From the NCBI GenBank assembly GCA_002402375.1, contig DHFT01000038.1:1-52951 (forward strand): a stretch of DNA of 52,951 nucleotides, given 5' to 3'. Every line of letters begins with the position of its first letter. Position 1 is the stretch's first letter. Positions 9,071 through 16,841 of the stretch are shown here, one piece after another. The position numbers and the translations under genes were made by a program. The stretch is from Elusimicrobia bacterium UBA4817 (lineage in GTDB: Bacteria; Elusimicrobiota; UBA8919). The notes beneath the pieces are model-generated. The model was not told the DNA's origin and did no database searches. It saw nothing but the letters and a program-made list of their open reading frames with translations.

Positions 9071-10148
9071 TCATTAATTCCTCATATATTTTTTCGTGTT
9101 TTGAAACCATTGCGTCTACTGAAAAATTTTCCAACACCGTTTTTCTGCCGTTTTTACCCAGTTCTTTCCTTTTTTCCGAATTTTTATAGAAAGAGATTAT
9201 TGCTTCTGCGAGAGTTTGCGCATTGCCGGGTTCTATCAGGATACCGTTTTTTTCATTTTTGACGATTTCAGCGTTCCCGCCGACGTCCGTCGCTATTACC
9301 GGTTTTTCCATTCCCATAGATTCGCGTATTGCGCCGGAAATTCCTTCGCCGCCGGTTGATGCGTTTACCGATATGTCAAAAGCGGCTATCAATTCCGGGA
9401 TGTCGTTCCTGAATCCCATGGCTGACGTTTTATCGCAAATGTTCCGTTTAAGCAATTCTCTTTTAATTTCGGCGCTGTCCGTATTTTGTCCGGCTATGAT
9501 GAAATGACAGCCGCTAATTTTTTCCGAGATAATGCGGCAGGCATCTAAAAAAAATCCGTAACCTTTCCAAAATGAATAGTTGGCTATTTTTCCGATGACG
9601 AACGCGTCCTGCGGTATGTTTAATTCTTTTCTGATTTTGCTGCCGTCTACAGACGGATTAAATCTGCCGAAATCGGTGCCGCTGTATATTACCGGAACCC
9701 GTTCCGGTTCAACCCCGATATCAACCATATTCTGTTTTATTTTCTCGGACACGGCAATTATTTTTTTATTTTTTTTAGTTTTATATTTGTAAATTTGCAC
9801 GGGATTTTTTGAAATCGGGAAAGAGACGCGTCTGGTGACAACTATGTTGGGAATTTTTGATAAAAACGACGACAGTAATACTATGTTATGCGCCTTCGGG
9901 TGATGGCAATGAACTATATCCGGTTTCTCGGATTTTATTATTTTTGCAAGTTTATACGCAGCGGCTATCTGCGAGTTCATTTCAACCGCTATTTTTTTTG
10001 AACGGGTTCTTTCGTAAATTTCGGATTCTTTCTGGCACACGGCAGTATCATCGTATCCGTTTTTAACGGCCAGGGCGTCGCTAAGCATAAGCATCTGAGC
10101 GACCCCGCCGGAATAATTGGTTGAATTTGAAATGTGAAATATCTTCAT
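9057..10148 (-). CDS. Family 4 glycosyltransferase
   Basis: A GT-B-fold retaining glycosyltransferase of 363 residues. The N-terminal domain starts MKIFHISNSTNYSGGVAQM, with the glycine-rich loop of GT4 enzymes. The C-terminal nucleotide-sugar domain has IGKIANYSFWKGYGFFLDA and the E-x7-E motif EGISGAIRE, followed by KPVIATDVGGNAEIV. Being sandwiched between galT and msbA with an ATGA overlap to galT, it probably adds a sugar to the lipid A core or a surface glycan before export. The sugar cannot be told from sequence; galT next door makes a galactose-related donor plausible. Confidence 0.85.
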   Translation of the reverse strand: MKIFHISNSTNYSGGVAQMLMLSDALAVKNGYDDTAVCQKESEIYERTRSKKIAVEMNSQIAAAYKLAKIIKSEKPDIVHCHHPKAHNIVLLSSFLSKIPNIVVTRRVSFPISKNPVQIYKYKTKKNKKIIAVSEKIKQNMVDIGVEPERVPVIYSGTDFGRFNPSVDGSKIRKELNIPQDAFVIGKIANYSFWKGYGFFLDACRIISEKISGCHFIIAGQNTDSAEIKRELLKRNICDKTSAMGFRNDIPELIAAFDISVNASTGGEGISGAIRESMGMEKPVIATDVGGNAEIVKNEKNGILIEPGNAQTLAEAIISFYKNSEKRKELGKNGRKTVLENFSVDAMVSKHEKIYEELMNGKS

Positions 10149-11143
10149 ATTTTTATGTCCCGCAGGAATTTTGCGTCGTTTTCGGGAAGCGACGAATTTA
10201 TAAACATTCCGGAGCCGAGTTCAAATCCTGCTGTTTTCGTAATCCTCGGCACAATAGATAAATACCAGTGGAAAAAATCCAGATTTTTTAAGTCGGTCGG
10301 CGCCGAACGGATGACATAATTAAAATCCGGGTCGTCAAGACCATAATAATATTTTTTAAGAGTGGTCTGAAGGTTGACGGCGAAATCGGAAATTTCATCT
10401 TCGGTGATATCGCCGAAACTTGAACAATGTCTTTTCGGATAAATCCACAAGTGGAACGGAGATAAAGCGGCATAAGGAATAAAAGCCACAAAATGTTTCG
10501 TTTCAAAAACGAGACGCGAACCGTCTTTCAATTCTTCCGAGAGAATTTTACAATGTACGCATTCAAAATTTTCGTCAAAATATTTCTGGGCGTCGTTAAA
10601 TCTTTCCCGAACCTGCGCCGGGACAACGGGTGTGGCCACGATTTGCGAGTGCGGATGAATAAGGGATGTGCCCGCCGCCTCCCCGTGATTTTTAAAAATT
10701 ATTATCATTTCAATCCGTTTGTCTTTAAGCATTTCGTTGTAGCGCATTTTGTATGATTTTATTATGTTTCTGACATCTTCCAAAGGCAGAAGTGCCGTCG
10801 TTAAATTGTGAAGCGGGGTCTCAATAACCACCTCGTGAAGTCCGATGCCGGTGAGTTTTCTTTTGATGCCGTCAACGGTGCGGATGCGTTCGCCGGTTTT
10901 TGAAAGCGCCGGAAATTTATTCGGAATGATGCGTACCTGCCATTTGCCGTTTTTTTCTATGCGGAGTGTCTCATCGGGCGACATTTCTTTCTCATTCCCG
11001 GGGCAAAAAGGACAGGTGCTTTCATATTCGGGAAGTTCAATTTTTTGTTTCTCCCTTTTCTTAAAATCTTCCGGCCGTTTCGCTCTTTCCGTCGCAATTA
11101 TCACCCAGTCCTTCGTAACCAGATTTTGTCTTATTTCCGGCAC
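10145..11143 (-). CDS. galT: Galactose-1-phosphate uridylyltransferase
   Basis: GalT swaps UMP between UDP-glucose and galactose-1-phosphate through a uridylyl-histidine intermediate. The active-site motif HPHSQ is at 163-167 (nucleophile His165). Two cysteine pairs, CPFC at 44-47 and CVHC near 196, are the zinc ligands of the HIT-like fold. At 332 residues the length is normal. The start is a GTG with GGGGAGG four bases upstream, and a 32-base palindrome abuts that ribosome site, so expression is likely controlled there. In an envelope cluster without other Leloir genes it probably serves UDP-sugar supply for glycan synthesis more than galactose catabolism. That role is inference. Confidence 0.9.
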   Translation of the reverse strand: MPEIRQNLVTKDWVIIATERAKRPEDFKKREKQKIELPEYESTCPFCPGNEKEMSPDETLRIEKNGKWQVRIIPNKFPALSKTGERIRTVDGIKRKLTGIGLHEVVIETPLHNLTTALLPLEDVRNIIKSYKMRYNEMLKDKRIEMIIIFKNHGEAAGTSLIHPHSQIVATPVVPAQVRERFNDAQKYFDENFECVHCKILSEELKDGSRLVFETKHFVAFIPYAALSPFHLWIYPKRHCSSFGDITEDEISDFAVNLQTTLKKYYYGLDDPDFNYVIRSAPTDLKNLDFFHWYLSIVPRITKTAGFELGSGMFINSSLPENDAKFLRDIKI

Positions 11144-11154
11144 CTTGCCTCCCC

Positions 11155-11186
11155 ATAGTTTCTCATTTGGGCAAATGAGAAACTAT
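11155..11186. promoter_or_regulatory. Palindromic operator (or RNA hairpin) before galT
   Basis: Two perfect 15-base arms, ATAGTTTCTCATTTG and CAAATGAGAAACTAT, are separated by GG. The site overlaps the arsR stop codon and abuts the galT ribosome site. The core CTCATTT-N4-AAATGAG recurs just upstream of arsR, which points to a binding site for the ArsR protein encoded between them. As RNA it would also form a strong hairpin next to the ribosome site, so attenuation is an alternative. Confidence 0.75.
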
Positions 11187-11458
11187 CTACTTTTTTTACA
11201 GATTTTTAATATTGCAAAGTTAAGTCTTTTATTTTTGTCAAGGTTGATAGAATAATAAATCCATTTGCTCGTTTGCCGTTTTTTTAACAAACCAACATTT
11301 TCTAGTTTTAATAAATGTTTTGAGACGGAAGGTGTACTTAAATTTAATTCATTAGCAATGCTGTTAACGGTCATTTCACCTTTTTTGCCAAGTATTCTTA
11401 TAATTTTTACCCGTCTCTCATTTGCTACTGCCTTAAAAATTTTCGTCGCTAAATCCAT
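11183..11458 (-). CDS. ArsR-family winged-helix repressor
   Basis: A 91-residue DNA-binding protein with the ArsR/SmtB fold: an N-terminal helix (IFKAVANERRVKIIRIL), the helix-turn-helix (SIANELNLSTPSVSKHLLKLENVGLL) and a beta-wing (KKRQTSKWIYYSI). The ELCVCD-type metal site of the metal sensors is absent, and the only cysteine is near the C-terminus (LKICKKS), so it is probably not a classic metal sensor. The gene lies between two copies of the same palindrome, one before its own start and one before galT. This is the arrangement of an autoregulated repressor that also controls the downstream galT-glycosyltransferase-msbA genes. The effector is unknown. Confidence 0.88.
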   Translation of the reverse strand: MDLATKIFKAVANERRVKIIRILGKKGEMTVNSIANELNLSTPSVSKHLLKLENVGLLKKRQTSKWIYYSINLDKNKRLNFAILKICKKSR

Positions 11459-11469
11459 ATTTTCCTCAT

Positions 11470-11493
11470 TTTCTCATTTGACTAAATGAGAAA
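11470..11493. promoter_or_regulatory. Palindromic operator upstream of arsR
   Basis: Perfect 10-base arms TTTCTCATTT and AAATGAGAAA around GACT, between the methyltransferase stop and the arsR start. It shares its core and the right flank AAACTAT with the palindrome before galT. Probable autoregulatory site of the ArsR protein. Confidence 0.72.
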
Positions 11494-11498
11494 CTATT

Positions 11499-12026
11499 TT
11501 ATAAAATTTTTCGCAAAATCAAAATCAGAAGAATCAATCCGATACAACCTAAAACCGCATTATACTCTTTATTCTTAAAAATTGCAAGCCGCAGATTAAA
11601 TTTTTCCTTCTCATTACCGTAGGGTTTCCATCTCGGAATCCATCTATTAACATTTTTTTTGTAGTCAATATATTTTTCGCCGAAGATTTCTGAAAGTTTT
11701 TTTTCTTCCGAATTGATTTTTAGGGTGTAAATCAACAGAAAAACTATAATTATCATCGCCAAAATAATGAAGTCGCCTGTAAAAATCCCAAATCCCACAC
11801 CGATTAAAAACGAGCCGACATATAACGGATTGCGGACATGCCGATATGGTCCAACGATAGCCAAAACCTTGTTTTTTCTGATGTAGCCCGCCGACCAAAG
11901 ACGCAAAATCTCGCCGAAAAAAATAGGTGCAATGCCCCAATACAGGATTTTTTCGGATGTTGCGCCGAAATACACAACTGCCGCAGCAAATAAAAGTCCC
12001 AGAAACCGTCTTAAATTGTTATACAG
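11499..12026 (-). CDS. Isoprenylcysteine methyltransferase-like membrane protein
   Basis: A small multi-pass membrane protein of the ICMT/PEMT-like methyltransferase family. The conserved cofactor region GPYRHVRNPLYVG is followed by two transmembrane segments, the EEKKLSEIFGEKYIDYKK helix and a C-terminal hydrophobic anchor. Bacterial members methylate small or lipid substrates; this one's substrate is unknown. The first standard start codon is a GTG at 11975, but the frame stays open upstream and encodes RRFLGLLFAAAVVYFG, which completes the first membrane helix. GGAGGG then lies five bases before a CTG at 12026. I therefore propose a CTG start overlapping lpxB by eight bases. The start is the least certain part. 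Confidence 0.72.
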   Translation of the reverse strand: MYNNLRRFLGLLFAAAVVYFGATSEKILYWGIAPIFFGEILRLWSAGYIRKNKVLAIVGPYRHVRNPLYVGSFLIGVGFGIFTGDFIILAMIIIVFLLIYTLKINSEEKKLSEIFGEKYIDYKKNVNRWIPRWKPYGNEKEKFNLRLAIFKNKEYNAVLGCIGLILLILILRKIL

Positions 12027-13125
12027 AAAATCCCTCCAAAATTATCTCCGCCGCCTTTTTTGTAGCATCATGCCCACCCATTTTTTTTCTAGATTCGTTA
12101 AGTTCGGTTTGCATTCTTGTCAAAATCTGACCGTTTTTTAGAATTTCAAGACATTTTTTTGAGATTTTTTCAGCCGTTGCCTCGTTTTGAATCAATTCCG
12201 GGCAGATTTCCCGCCCGGCGAGTATGTTCGGCATACCTATAAATTTTACATTTATAAGTCGCTTGGCAATCTGGTAAGTTAGCCATGATGTTTTATAAGA
12301 AATAACCATCGGCACTCCCAAAATCATATTTTCAACGGTCGCAGTGCCGGAAGAAGTGATGCAAAGTGACATTTTTGCTCTTTTTTCATAATCACCGTGC
12401 ATAATGAACTCAACTTTTGCCACATCTACCTTAAAGTTATTTGTTATGTAATTTTTTATATTATCCGAAAATACGGGAATAATTGCTTTTATATCATAAA
12501 ATACTTTACTTATATTGACAAAAGCCCTATAAAATTGGGAAAAATGCTTATTGATTTCCTGAATTCTTGAGCCAGGCATTAAGCCGATGTACACAGGATT
12601 TGGTGCAGGATTACTGGTGAAATTCGGTATAATATCAAGCAAAGGATGGCCGACAAATTCGCAAGGAATCCCTGCTCTTTCATAAATTTTCTTTTCAAAC
12701 GGGAAAATAACCAATACTTTTTTGACAAATTTCTTGATTTTTCGGACTCTTCCCCCTCTTGTCGCCCAGACCTGCGGCGCGATGTAGTAAATTACCGGAA
12801 TTTTGTGTTTTTTTGCCAATTTCGCCAGATGTATGTTGTAGCCGTAATAATCTATTATGACGAGTCCTTCAGGTTTATCTTTAATGAAGAATTTTTCGGC
12901 TAAATTGAGATTTCTTTTCAGACGAGCGAGATTTTTCAACGGCTCCCAGAAACCTATAATTGATGAATCGGCGATTTTGTCAAAAATCTCAGCCCCGGCA
13001 TTTGCTATGTTGCTTCCGCCGAAACCGAAAACTTCGACTTGTGGGTTTTGAACTTTAAGCTCTTTTATCAGGTTTGCCCCGTGCAAATCGCCCGACGGGT
13101 CTCCCGCAGATATAAAAATTTTCAT
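12019..13125 (-). CDS. lpxB: Lipid-A-disaccharide synthase (LpxB)
   Basis: LpxB joins UDP-2,3-diacylglucosamine and lipid X into the lipid A disaccharide at the inner face of the inner membrane. The N-terminus carries the diagnostic AGDPSGDLHGANLI. The donor half has GLMPGSRIQEI, SGTATVENMILGVPMVISYK and then GMPNILAGREICPELIQ, all typical of family GT19. Length (368 residues) is normal. A gap of 231 bases containing a dispersed repeat and a terminator separates it from the upstream oxidoreductase, so it may have its own promoter. The downstream methyltransferase overlaps it. Confidence 0.95.
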   Translation of the reverse strand: MKIFISAGDPSGDLHGANLIKELKVQNPQVEVFGFGGSNIANAGAEIFDKIADSSIIGFWEPLKNLARLKRNLNLAEKFFIKDKPEGLVIIDYYGYNIHLAKLAKKHKIPVIYYIAPQVWATRGGRVRKIKKFVKKVLVIFPFEKKIYERAGIPCEFVGHPLLDIIPNFTSNPAPNPVYIGLMPGSRIQEINKHFSQFYRAFVNISKVFYDIKAIIPVFSDNIKNYITNNFKVDVAKVEFIMHGDYEKRAKMSLCITSSGTATVENMILGVPMVISYKTSWLTYQIAKRLINVKFIGMPNILAGREICPELIQNEATAEKISKKCLEILKNGQILTRMQTELNESRKKMGGHDATKKAAEIILEGFSV

Positions 13126-13143
13126 AAAATAAAACCGTTATTA

Positions 13144-13212
13144 CAGAGCCACAGAATTTCACAGAATTACACTGAGGTTTTTTCTGTGTCTTTTCTGTGT
13201 GTTTCTGTGGCT
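13144..13212. repeat. Dispersed CCACAGA/TCTGTGG inverted repeat
   Basis: The left arm is made of CCACAGAATTTCACAGAATT-like units and the right arm of TTTTCTGTG units ending TCTGTGGCT. It is nearly the same as the copy at 37981-38048 in the left arm. It lies just upstream of lpxB. Confidence 0.75.
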
Positions 13213-13290
13213 ATTATTGAAATTCCGATGCTCGTAAATATCCTCAAAAAACATAAAAATCAAATGTTCTGAAAAGTGCGGATTAGACGG

Positions 13291-13341
13291 AAAAACCAAA
13301 ACTATTCAACTACTTTCGTAGTTGCGAAACTAGTTGAATAG
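13291..13341 (-). terminator. Intrinsic terminator after the Gfo/Idh gene
   Basis: Read on the minus strand, 11-base arms CTATTCAACTA and TAGTTGAATAG enclose an inner TTTCG/CGAAA pairing and are followed by TTTTGGTTTTT. It starts about 15 bases beyond the stop of the oxidoreductase gene and should end the upstream lpx transcript before lpxB. Confidence 0.7.
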
Positions 13342-13356
13342 CTTGCAAAAATTTTT

Positions 13357-14283
13357 CTAATTATTTTTCAATTTTTTCAGTATTTCAATGGCAACGGATA
13401 GAGCGTCCCGTCCGTGCTCGCCGGTTACCAGCGGCGGTTTTCCTGTTTTCACGCAGTTTATAAAATGTTCAAGTTCTCTTTTTAGCGGTTCTTCCGTCTT
13501 AAGTTTCGGTTTTAGTATGTTTATATCTGACATAGATGTTATTACATCGGATTTTTTTTTGTAAATTTTCAACGATTGGCCGGCATAATCAAGCGAAATA
13601 TAAGTGTCGTCCTGAAAAATTCTGATTTTTCTGAATTTGTCTAACGAGACCCGCGATGCAGAGATATTTGCCACACAACCGTTTTCAAATTTTAACCGAA
13701 CATTTGCGATGTCTTCGTTTTGAGATAGCACCTTTGCACCAATTACATCCATTTGCATAATTTTTGAATTGACAAGCGTTAAAACAATATCAATATCGTG
13801 AATCATCAAATCCATTACGACGCCGATGTGTGCAACCCGCGGGTCGTAAGGACCCAACCGCTGCGCTTCTATGAATTTCGGCGACTTAATATGTTTTTGC
13901 GCCTCAATAACGGCTGTATTGAATCTTTCAATATGTCCAATTTGAAGGATAATGTTTTTTTCGGTTGCGATTTTAAGGAGTTCTTCCGCGTGCAAAACAT
14001 TATCAGTAATCGGTTTTTCCACAAGGCAGTGAATCCCTGCGTTCAAAAAATCTTTTGCAACGGCATAATGAAGCGGGGTAGGAACAACTATGCTTACCGC
14101 ATCAACTTTCCCTATAAGTTCTTTGTAGTCGGAAAACGGCTGTGCATTAAAATTTTTTGCGATTTTTTCAGAGCGTTTTTTATCAACATCGCACACCCCG
14201 AACAATTCAATATCCGGAATCGTAGAATACACCCGCGTGTGATGCTGTCCCAACGAGCCGGCGCCGACAACTGCGACTTTCAT
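13357..14283 (-). CDS. Gfo/Idh/MocA-family NAD(P)-dependent oxidoreductase
   Basis: A 308-residue dehydrogenase. The N-terminal Rossmann fold (VAVVGAGSLGQHHTRVYS) is followed by VPTPLHYAVAKDFLNAG, the conserved EKPI motif near residue 94, and the C-terminal alpha/beta substrate domain with MIHDIDIVL (the family's catalytic D/H region). Members oxidise sugars or sugar nucleotides. Its location between lpxI and lpxB makes a UDP-sugar role likely: GnnA, which oxidises UDP-GlcNAc for 3-amino lipid A, belongs to this family. The partner aminotransferase is not in this window, so that assignment is only a hypothesis. A 5' fragment of a close paralogue lies about 1.5 kb upstream. Confidence 0.85.
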   Translation of the reverse strand: MKVAVVGAGSLGQHHTRVYSTIPDIELFGVCDVDKKRSEKIAKNFNAQPFSDYKELIGKVDAVSIVVPTPLHYAVAKDFLNAGIHCLVEKPITDNVLHAEELLKIATEKNIILQIGHIERFNTAVIEAQKHIKSPKFIEAQRLGPYDPRVAHIGVVMDLMIHDIDIVLTLVNSKIMQMDVIGAKVLSQNEDIANVRLKFENGCVANISASRVSLDKFRKIRIFQDDTYISLDYAGQSLKIYKKKSDVITSMSDINILKPKLKTEEPLKRELEHFINCVKTGKPPLVTGEHGRDALSVAIEILKKLKNN

Positions 14284-14387
14284 ATTTTTCTCCCATTGCG
14301 ATAAACATTATAAAAGAGAAGTTTGCAAATTTACTTCAAAATGATAACTGTCAAAATTGTTGAAATGTGGAAAAATCAGATTATATG

Positions 14388-15557
14388 TTAACTATGACAA
14401 CTATACATCCCATTCCTAATATAATGTATAAGACCTTTAAGTCCGGTATATATCACAGGAATACCGTTAATGCTTTTTGTTTTCGGCTGTGACAAATCAT
14501 TGCTGACAAAAAATGCTTTTGCATTCGGGTATTGATGTAAAAATATTTTTAATCCTGAAAAATCAAAAGCATTACTTGACCATTTTGCCTCTATTGCAAT
14601 AGGAGGTTCTCCCCTTCTTTCAATAATAAAATCAACCTCATGCCCCTGTTTATCTCTCCAATAACGAACATTTCTTGATTGCATTTGTGCCTGTAGTTCA
14701 TTAAGCACAAAATGTTCCCACATATGTCCGAACTCGGTTGATTTTAAATCGTGCAATCCTCGGTAATAACAAACAAACCCTGTGTCAAACATATATACTT
14801 TCGGTGCAGCAACAATCTCAGTGTTCTTATAAGTACTAAACGGTCGCAGCACATAAACAACATATGTCTCTTCTAAAACCCTCAAATAATTAGAAATAGT
14901 GGTGTGACTTACTGCACACTGGTTTGAAAATCTACTGGCTTCAAAAATTCCTCCGCTTTGAATCATCAGTAATTCAAAAAACTTTTGGAATGAATTGCGA
15001 CGTTCTATTCTGAAAAGTTCCTGGATATCCTTTGCCCAATAAGCATCTACCCATTCCTGAAAATACTTCTCAGGAAGTTTTTTACTAAGAAAAAATGGGG
15101 GCAGACCTCCGAAAAGAAACCTGTGTTTAATGTCGCGTCTCTTAAAATCTTTTAAATCATAAGAAATAAGAGGAGTAAGCCATAATTCAGCTTTTCTTCC
15201 GGCTAATGTATCCTTAAATTTTGTTGAGGCACTTAGTGATGAAGAACCGGTGGCAAGAATTTTTGTCTCGGGATAGTGGTCTGCTGCAATTTTTAATAGT
15301 TCTGAAGGATTATCTAACCGGTGAATCTCATCAAGAATAATACGTTTTCCTTTTCTTTCCTTTAAAAATTTTTCGGGATCAGCCATTATGCTGCGTATTC
15401 TCGGCAGTTCACAATCGTAGTAGTCAACACGCGGTAATGTTTGTGATAAAACCGTCTTACCGGCTCTCCGCACCCCCGAAAGCCATAAAACAGATCGCTC
15501 CCGCCATAACAACTCAATCTTTTTAAGCCAGTATTTTCTTCTTATCATAATCGGCAT
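14388..15557 (-). CDS. AAA ATPase with DUF4143 domain
   Basis: A 389-residue protein of the widespread AAA/DUF4143 family, common in accessory DNA and of unsettled cellular role. The N-terminal P-loop ATPase has Walker A GVRRAGKT, Walker B KRIILDEIH and sensor ATGSSS. A winged-helix stretch follows (SNQCAVSHTTISNYLRVLEE). The C-terminal DUF4143 part shows a PD-(D/E)XK-like arrangement: DFIIERRGEPPIAIEAKWSS. The gene sits in the lpx run between a gene fragment and the oxidoreductase it resembles, so it was probably inserted. A TATAAT box overlaps the first ATG. The in-frame ATG three codons later may be the true, leaderless start. Confidence 0.85.
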   Translation of the reverse strand: MPIMIRRKYWLKKIELLWRERSVLWLSGVRRAGKTVLSQTLPRVDYYDCELPRIRSIMADPEKFLKERKGKRIILDEIHRLDNPSELLKIAADHYPETKILATGSSSLSASTKFKDTLAGRKAELWLTPLISYDLKDFKRRDIKHRFLFGGLPPFFLSKKLPEKYFQEWVDAYWAKDIQELFRIERRNSFQKFFELLMIQSGGIFEASRFSNQCAVSHTTISNYLRVLEETYVVYVLRPFSTYKNTEIVAAPKVYMFDTGFVCYYRGLHDLKSTEFGHMWEHFVLNELQAQMQSRNVRYWRDKQGHEVDFIIERRGEPPIAIEAKWSSNAFDFSGLKIFLHQYPNAKAFFVSNDLSQPKTKSINGIPVIYTGLKGLIHYIRNGMYSCHS

Positions 15558-15601
15558 TATACTAAACTAAATTACTATATGCAAGTAGTTTTGCATATAG
15601 T
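15556..15601 (-). promoter_or_regulatory. Promoter with overlapping palindrome for the AAA/DUF4143 gene
   Basis: On the minus strand TTGCAT and TATAAT are 17 bases apart, a good sigma-70-type layout. The TTGCAT lies in a palindrome with perfect 11-base arms (ACTATATGCAA/TTGCATATAGT, six-base spacer), a likely operator. Transcription would start close to the ATG of codon 4, predicting a leaderless message. Confidence 0.5.
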
Positions 15602-15631
15602 AAATATTTTATTTATACGGGTTATTGCATT

Positions 15632-15823
15632 TTAACATTTTACGATTTCTTCGGTTAGAGAAAATATTATTGACTTTCTTGCCTTATTTTCTGTGTATTG
15701 ATTTCTGATGAAAGTTGTAAAAGTCAATTTTAATACCCCGATAAATTCAACTTCCGGAATCTGCGAATAAATCCGTGCATGATGCTGTCCCAACGAGCCG
15801 ACACCGACCACTGCAACTTTCAT
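15632..15823 (-). pseudogene. Truncated 5' fragment of a Gfo/Idh oxidoreductase paralogue
   Basis: The first 30 or so codons (MKVAVVGVGSLGQHHARIYS then QIPEVEFIGV) closely match the start of the oxidoreductase at 13357-14283. Similarity then stops abruptly, and the remaining 30 residues are unrelated and end in frame. The match continues upstream of the ATG: TTTTTCTCC, TATAAACATT, CTATAAAAGAGA and TTGAAATGTGGA are shared with the region above the intact gene. So about 175 bases, including the promoter region, exist in two diverged copies flanking the AAA ATPase gene. It is most likely the remnant of a second paralogue or of a duplication associated with insertion. A 63-residue product is unlikely to work. 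Confidence 0.75.
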
Positions 15824-15936
15824 CTTTTTCTCCTGTTCTATATAAACATTGCCATACTATAAAAGAGATTGTGACAAAATCAGTTCAAATTTTTTATGGA
15901 CGCTTTATGTTGAAATGTGGAGTTATAAATAATCTT

Positions 15937-16752
15937 TTATTCAATTGTAAATTCATTTGAATATATTACACCATTTTCCGTTTTACTATTTTTTAGCTCT
16001 AACCTATAAATCCCTTTACCAACTTTAGCAGAACTACCTGCAAATCTTTGGTCCCAGGAATAAATATATTTATCTCCAGGTTTTATTTTAAACGCTACAA
16101 GTCCGTTTGATATGAATTCTAAATAGTTAAAATCCCCCCAATATCCTTCATCTGTTTTTTTAAAAATATTAGCAAAATTTGTAAATAAACCTTCAGTTTT
16201 CCAAGTTGTTTTCCAAGCATCAATTTCTTCGGATAAATTGTTTGTTAAAATAAATTTTATTTGTTCTTCCGATGTATAAATTAATTTATCTGTTTCAAGA
16301 AGTATTCCTTGTAATTGTTCCTGCTTTCTTCTAAGAATAATCTCGGCAGTTTTAGTATTCATATCAATATATTTAGAATTATAATTCCAACGCCCGGCGG
16401 GTTTCCATTCCCAATAAACAAATGGTATTTCTAATGTTTCATATTTTGGGTTCTTGAAAATTAATTTTATTGGCGGCGGAAGAAAAAGTGGGTCAGGTCC
16501 AAAAAAAGAAAAAAAAGTTTTTTTAATCCAAATCTCTCCTTTTTTATTAGTTTTTCCATATTTTGAAGACTTGTTTTTCGAATTACAAATCATTCGAACT
16601 TCAACATTACTTATTGGTTCCATAGTGTTAGCGTCTATTATTTTAAATCTAATTGCTTCCGGCCAATACCAAAAAAGAAATCTTCCGCCAAAACATTTAT
16701 TAGGAATTAAAATAATACTGCATAAGATTACAAAAAATAGAATCTTCTTCAT
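15937..16752 (-). CDS. Secreted protein with BsuPI-like C-terminal domain
   Basis: I do not recognise a named gene. The start chosen here (MKKILFFVILCSIILIP) gives a good signal peptide; a longer frame adds 15 residues that would spoil it. After the signal comes a carboxypeptidase-regulatory or Ig-like beta module (FKIIDANTMEPISNVEVRM, ending in GKTNKKGEIWIK). The C-terminal third (LIYTSEEQIKFILTNNLSEE to VGKGIYRLEL) looks like the BsuPI-type all-beta domain, a tentative match. It probably sits in the periplasm or outer membrane. It separates lpxI from the oxidoreductase and seems to belong to the inserted segment. Confidence 0.65.
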   Translation of the reverse strand: MKKILFFVILCSIILIPNKCFGGRFLFWYWPEAIRFKIIDANTMEPISNVEVRMICNSKNKSSKYGKTNKKGEIWIKKTFFSFFGPDPLFLPPPIKLIFKNPKYETLEIPFVYWEWKPAGRWNYNSKYIDMNTKTAEIILRRKQEQLQGILLETDKLIYTSEEQIKFILTNNLSEEIDAWKTTWKTEGLFTNFANIFKKTDEGYWGDFNYLEFISNGLVAFKIKPGDKYIYSWDQRFAGSSAKVGKGIYRLELKNSKTENGVIYSNEFTIE

Positions 16753-16841
16753 TTTGATTTCTATCAAACAAAAATGGATGAAAGTTGGAGTAATCAACTC
16801 AAATTTAAAATGTCACAATCAATAATCTGCAATTTTGCATC

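Noticed and set aside
13798..14304. A 168-residue plus-strand frame opposite the oxidoreductase
   Set aside because: Antisense to a clear Rossmann-fold gene; no domain and no start signal.
15574..15601. Palindrome before the AAA gene as a terminator
   Set aside because: It is upstream of the gene, has no following T-run in either direction, and overlaps a good -35/-10 pair, so an operator is the better reading.
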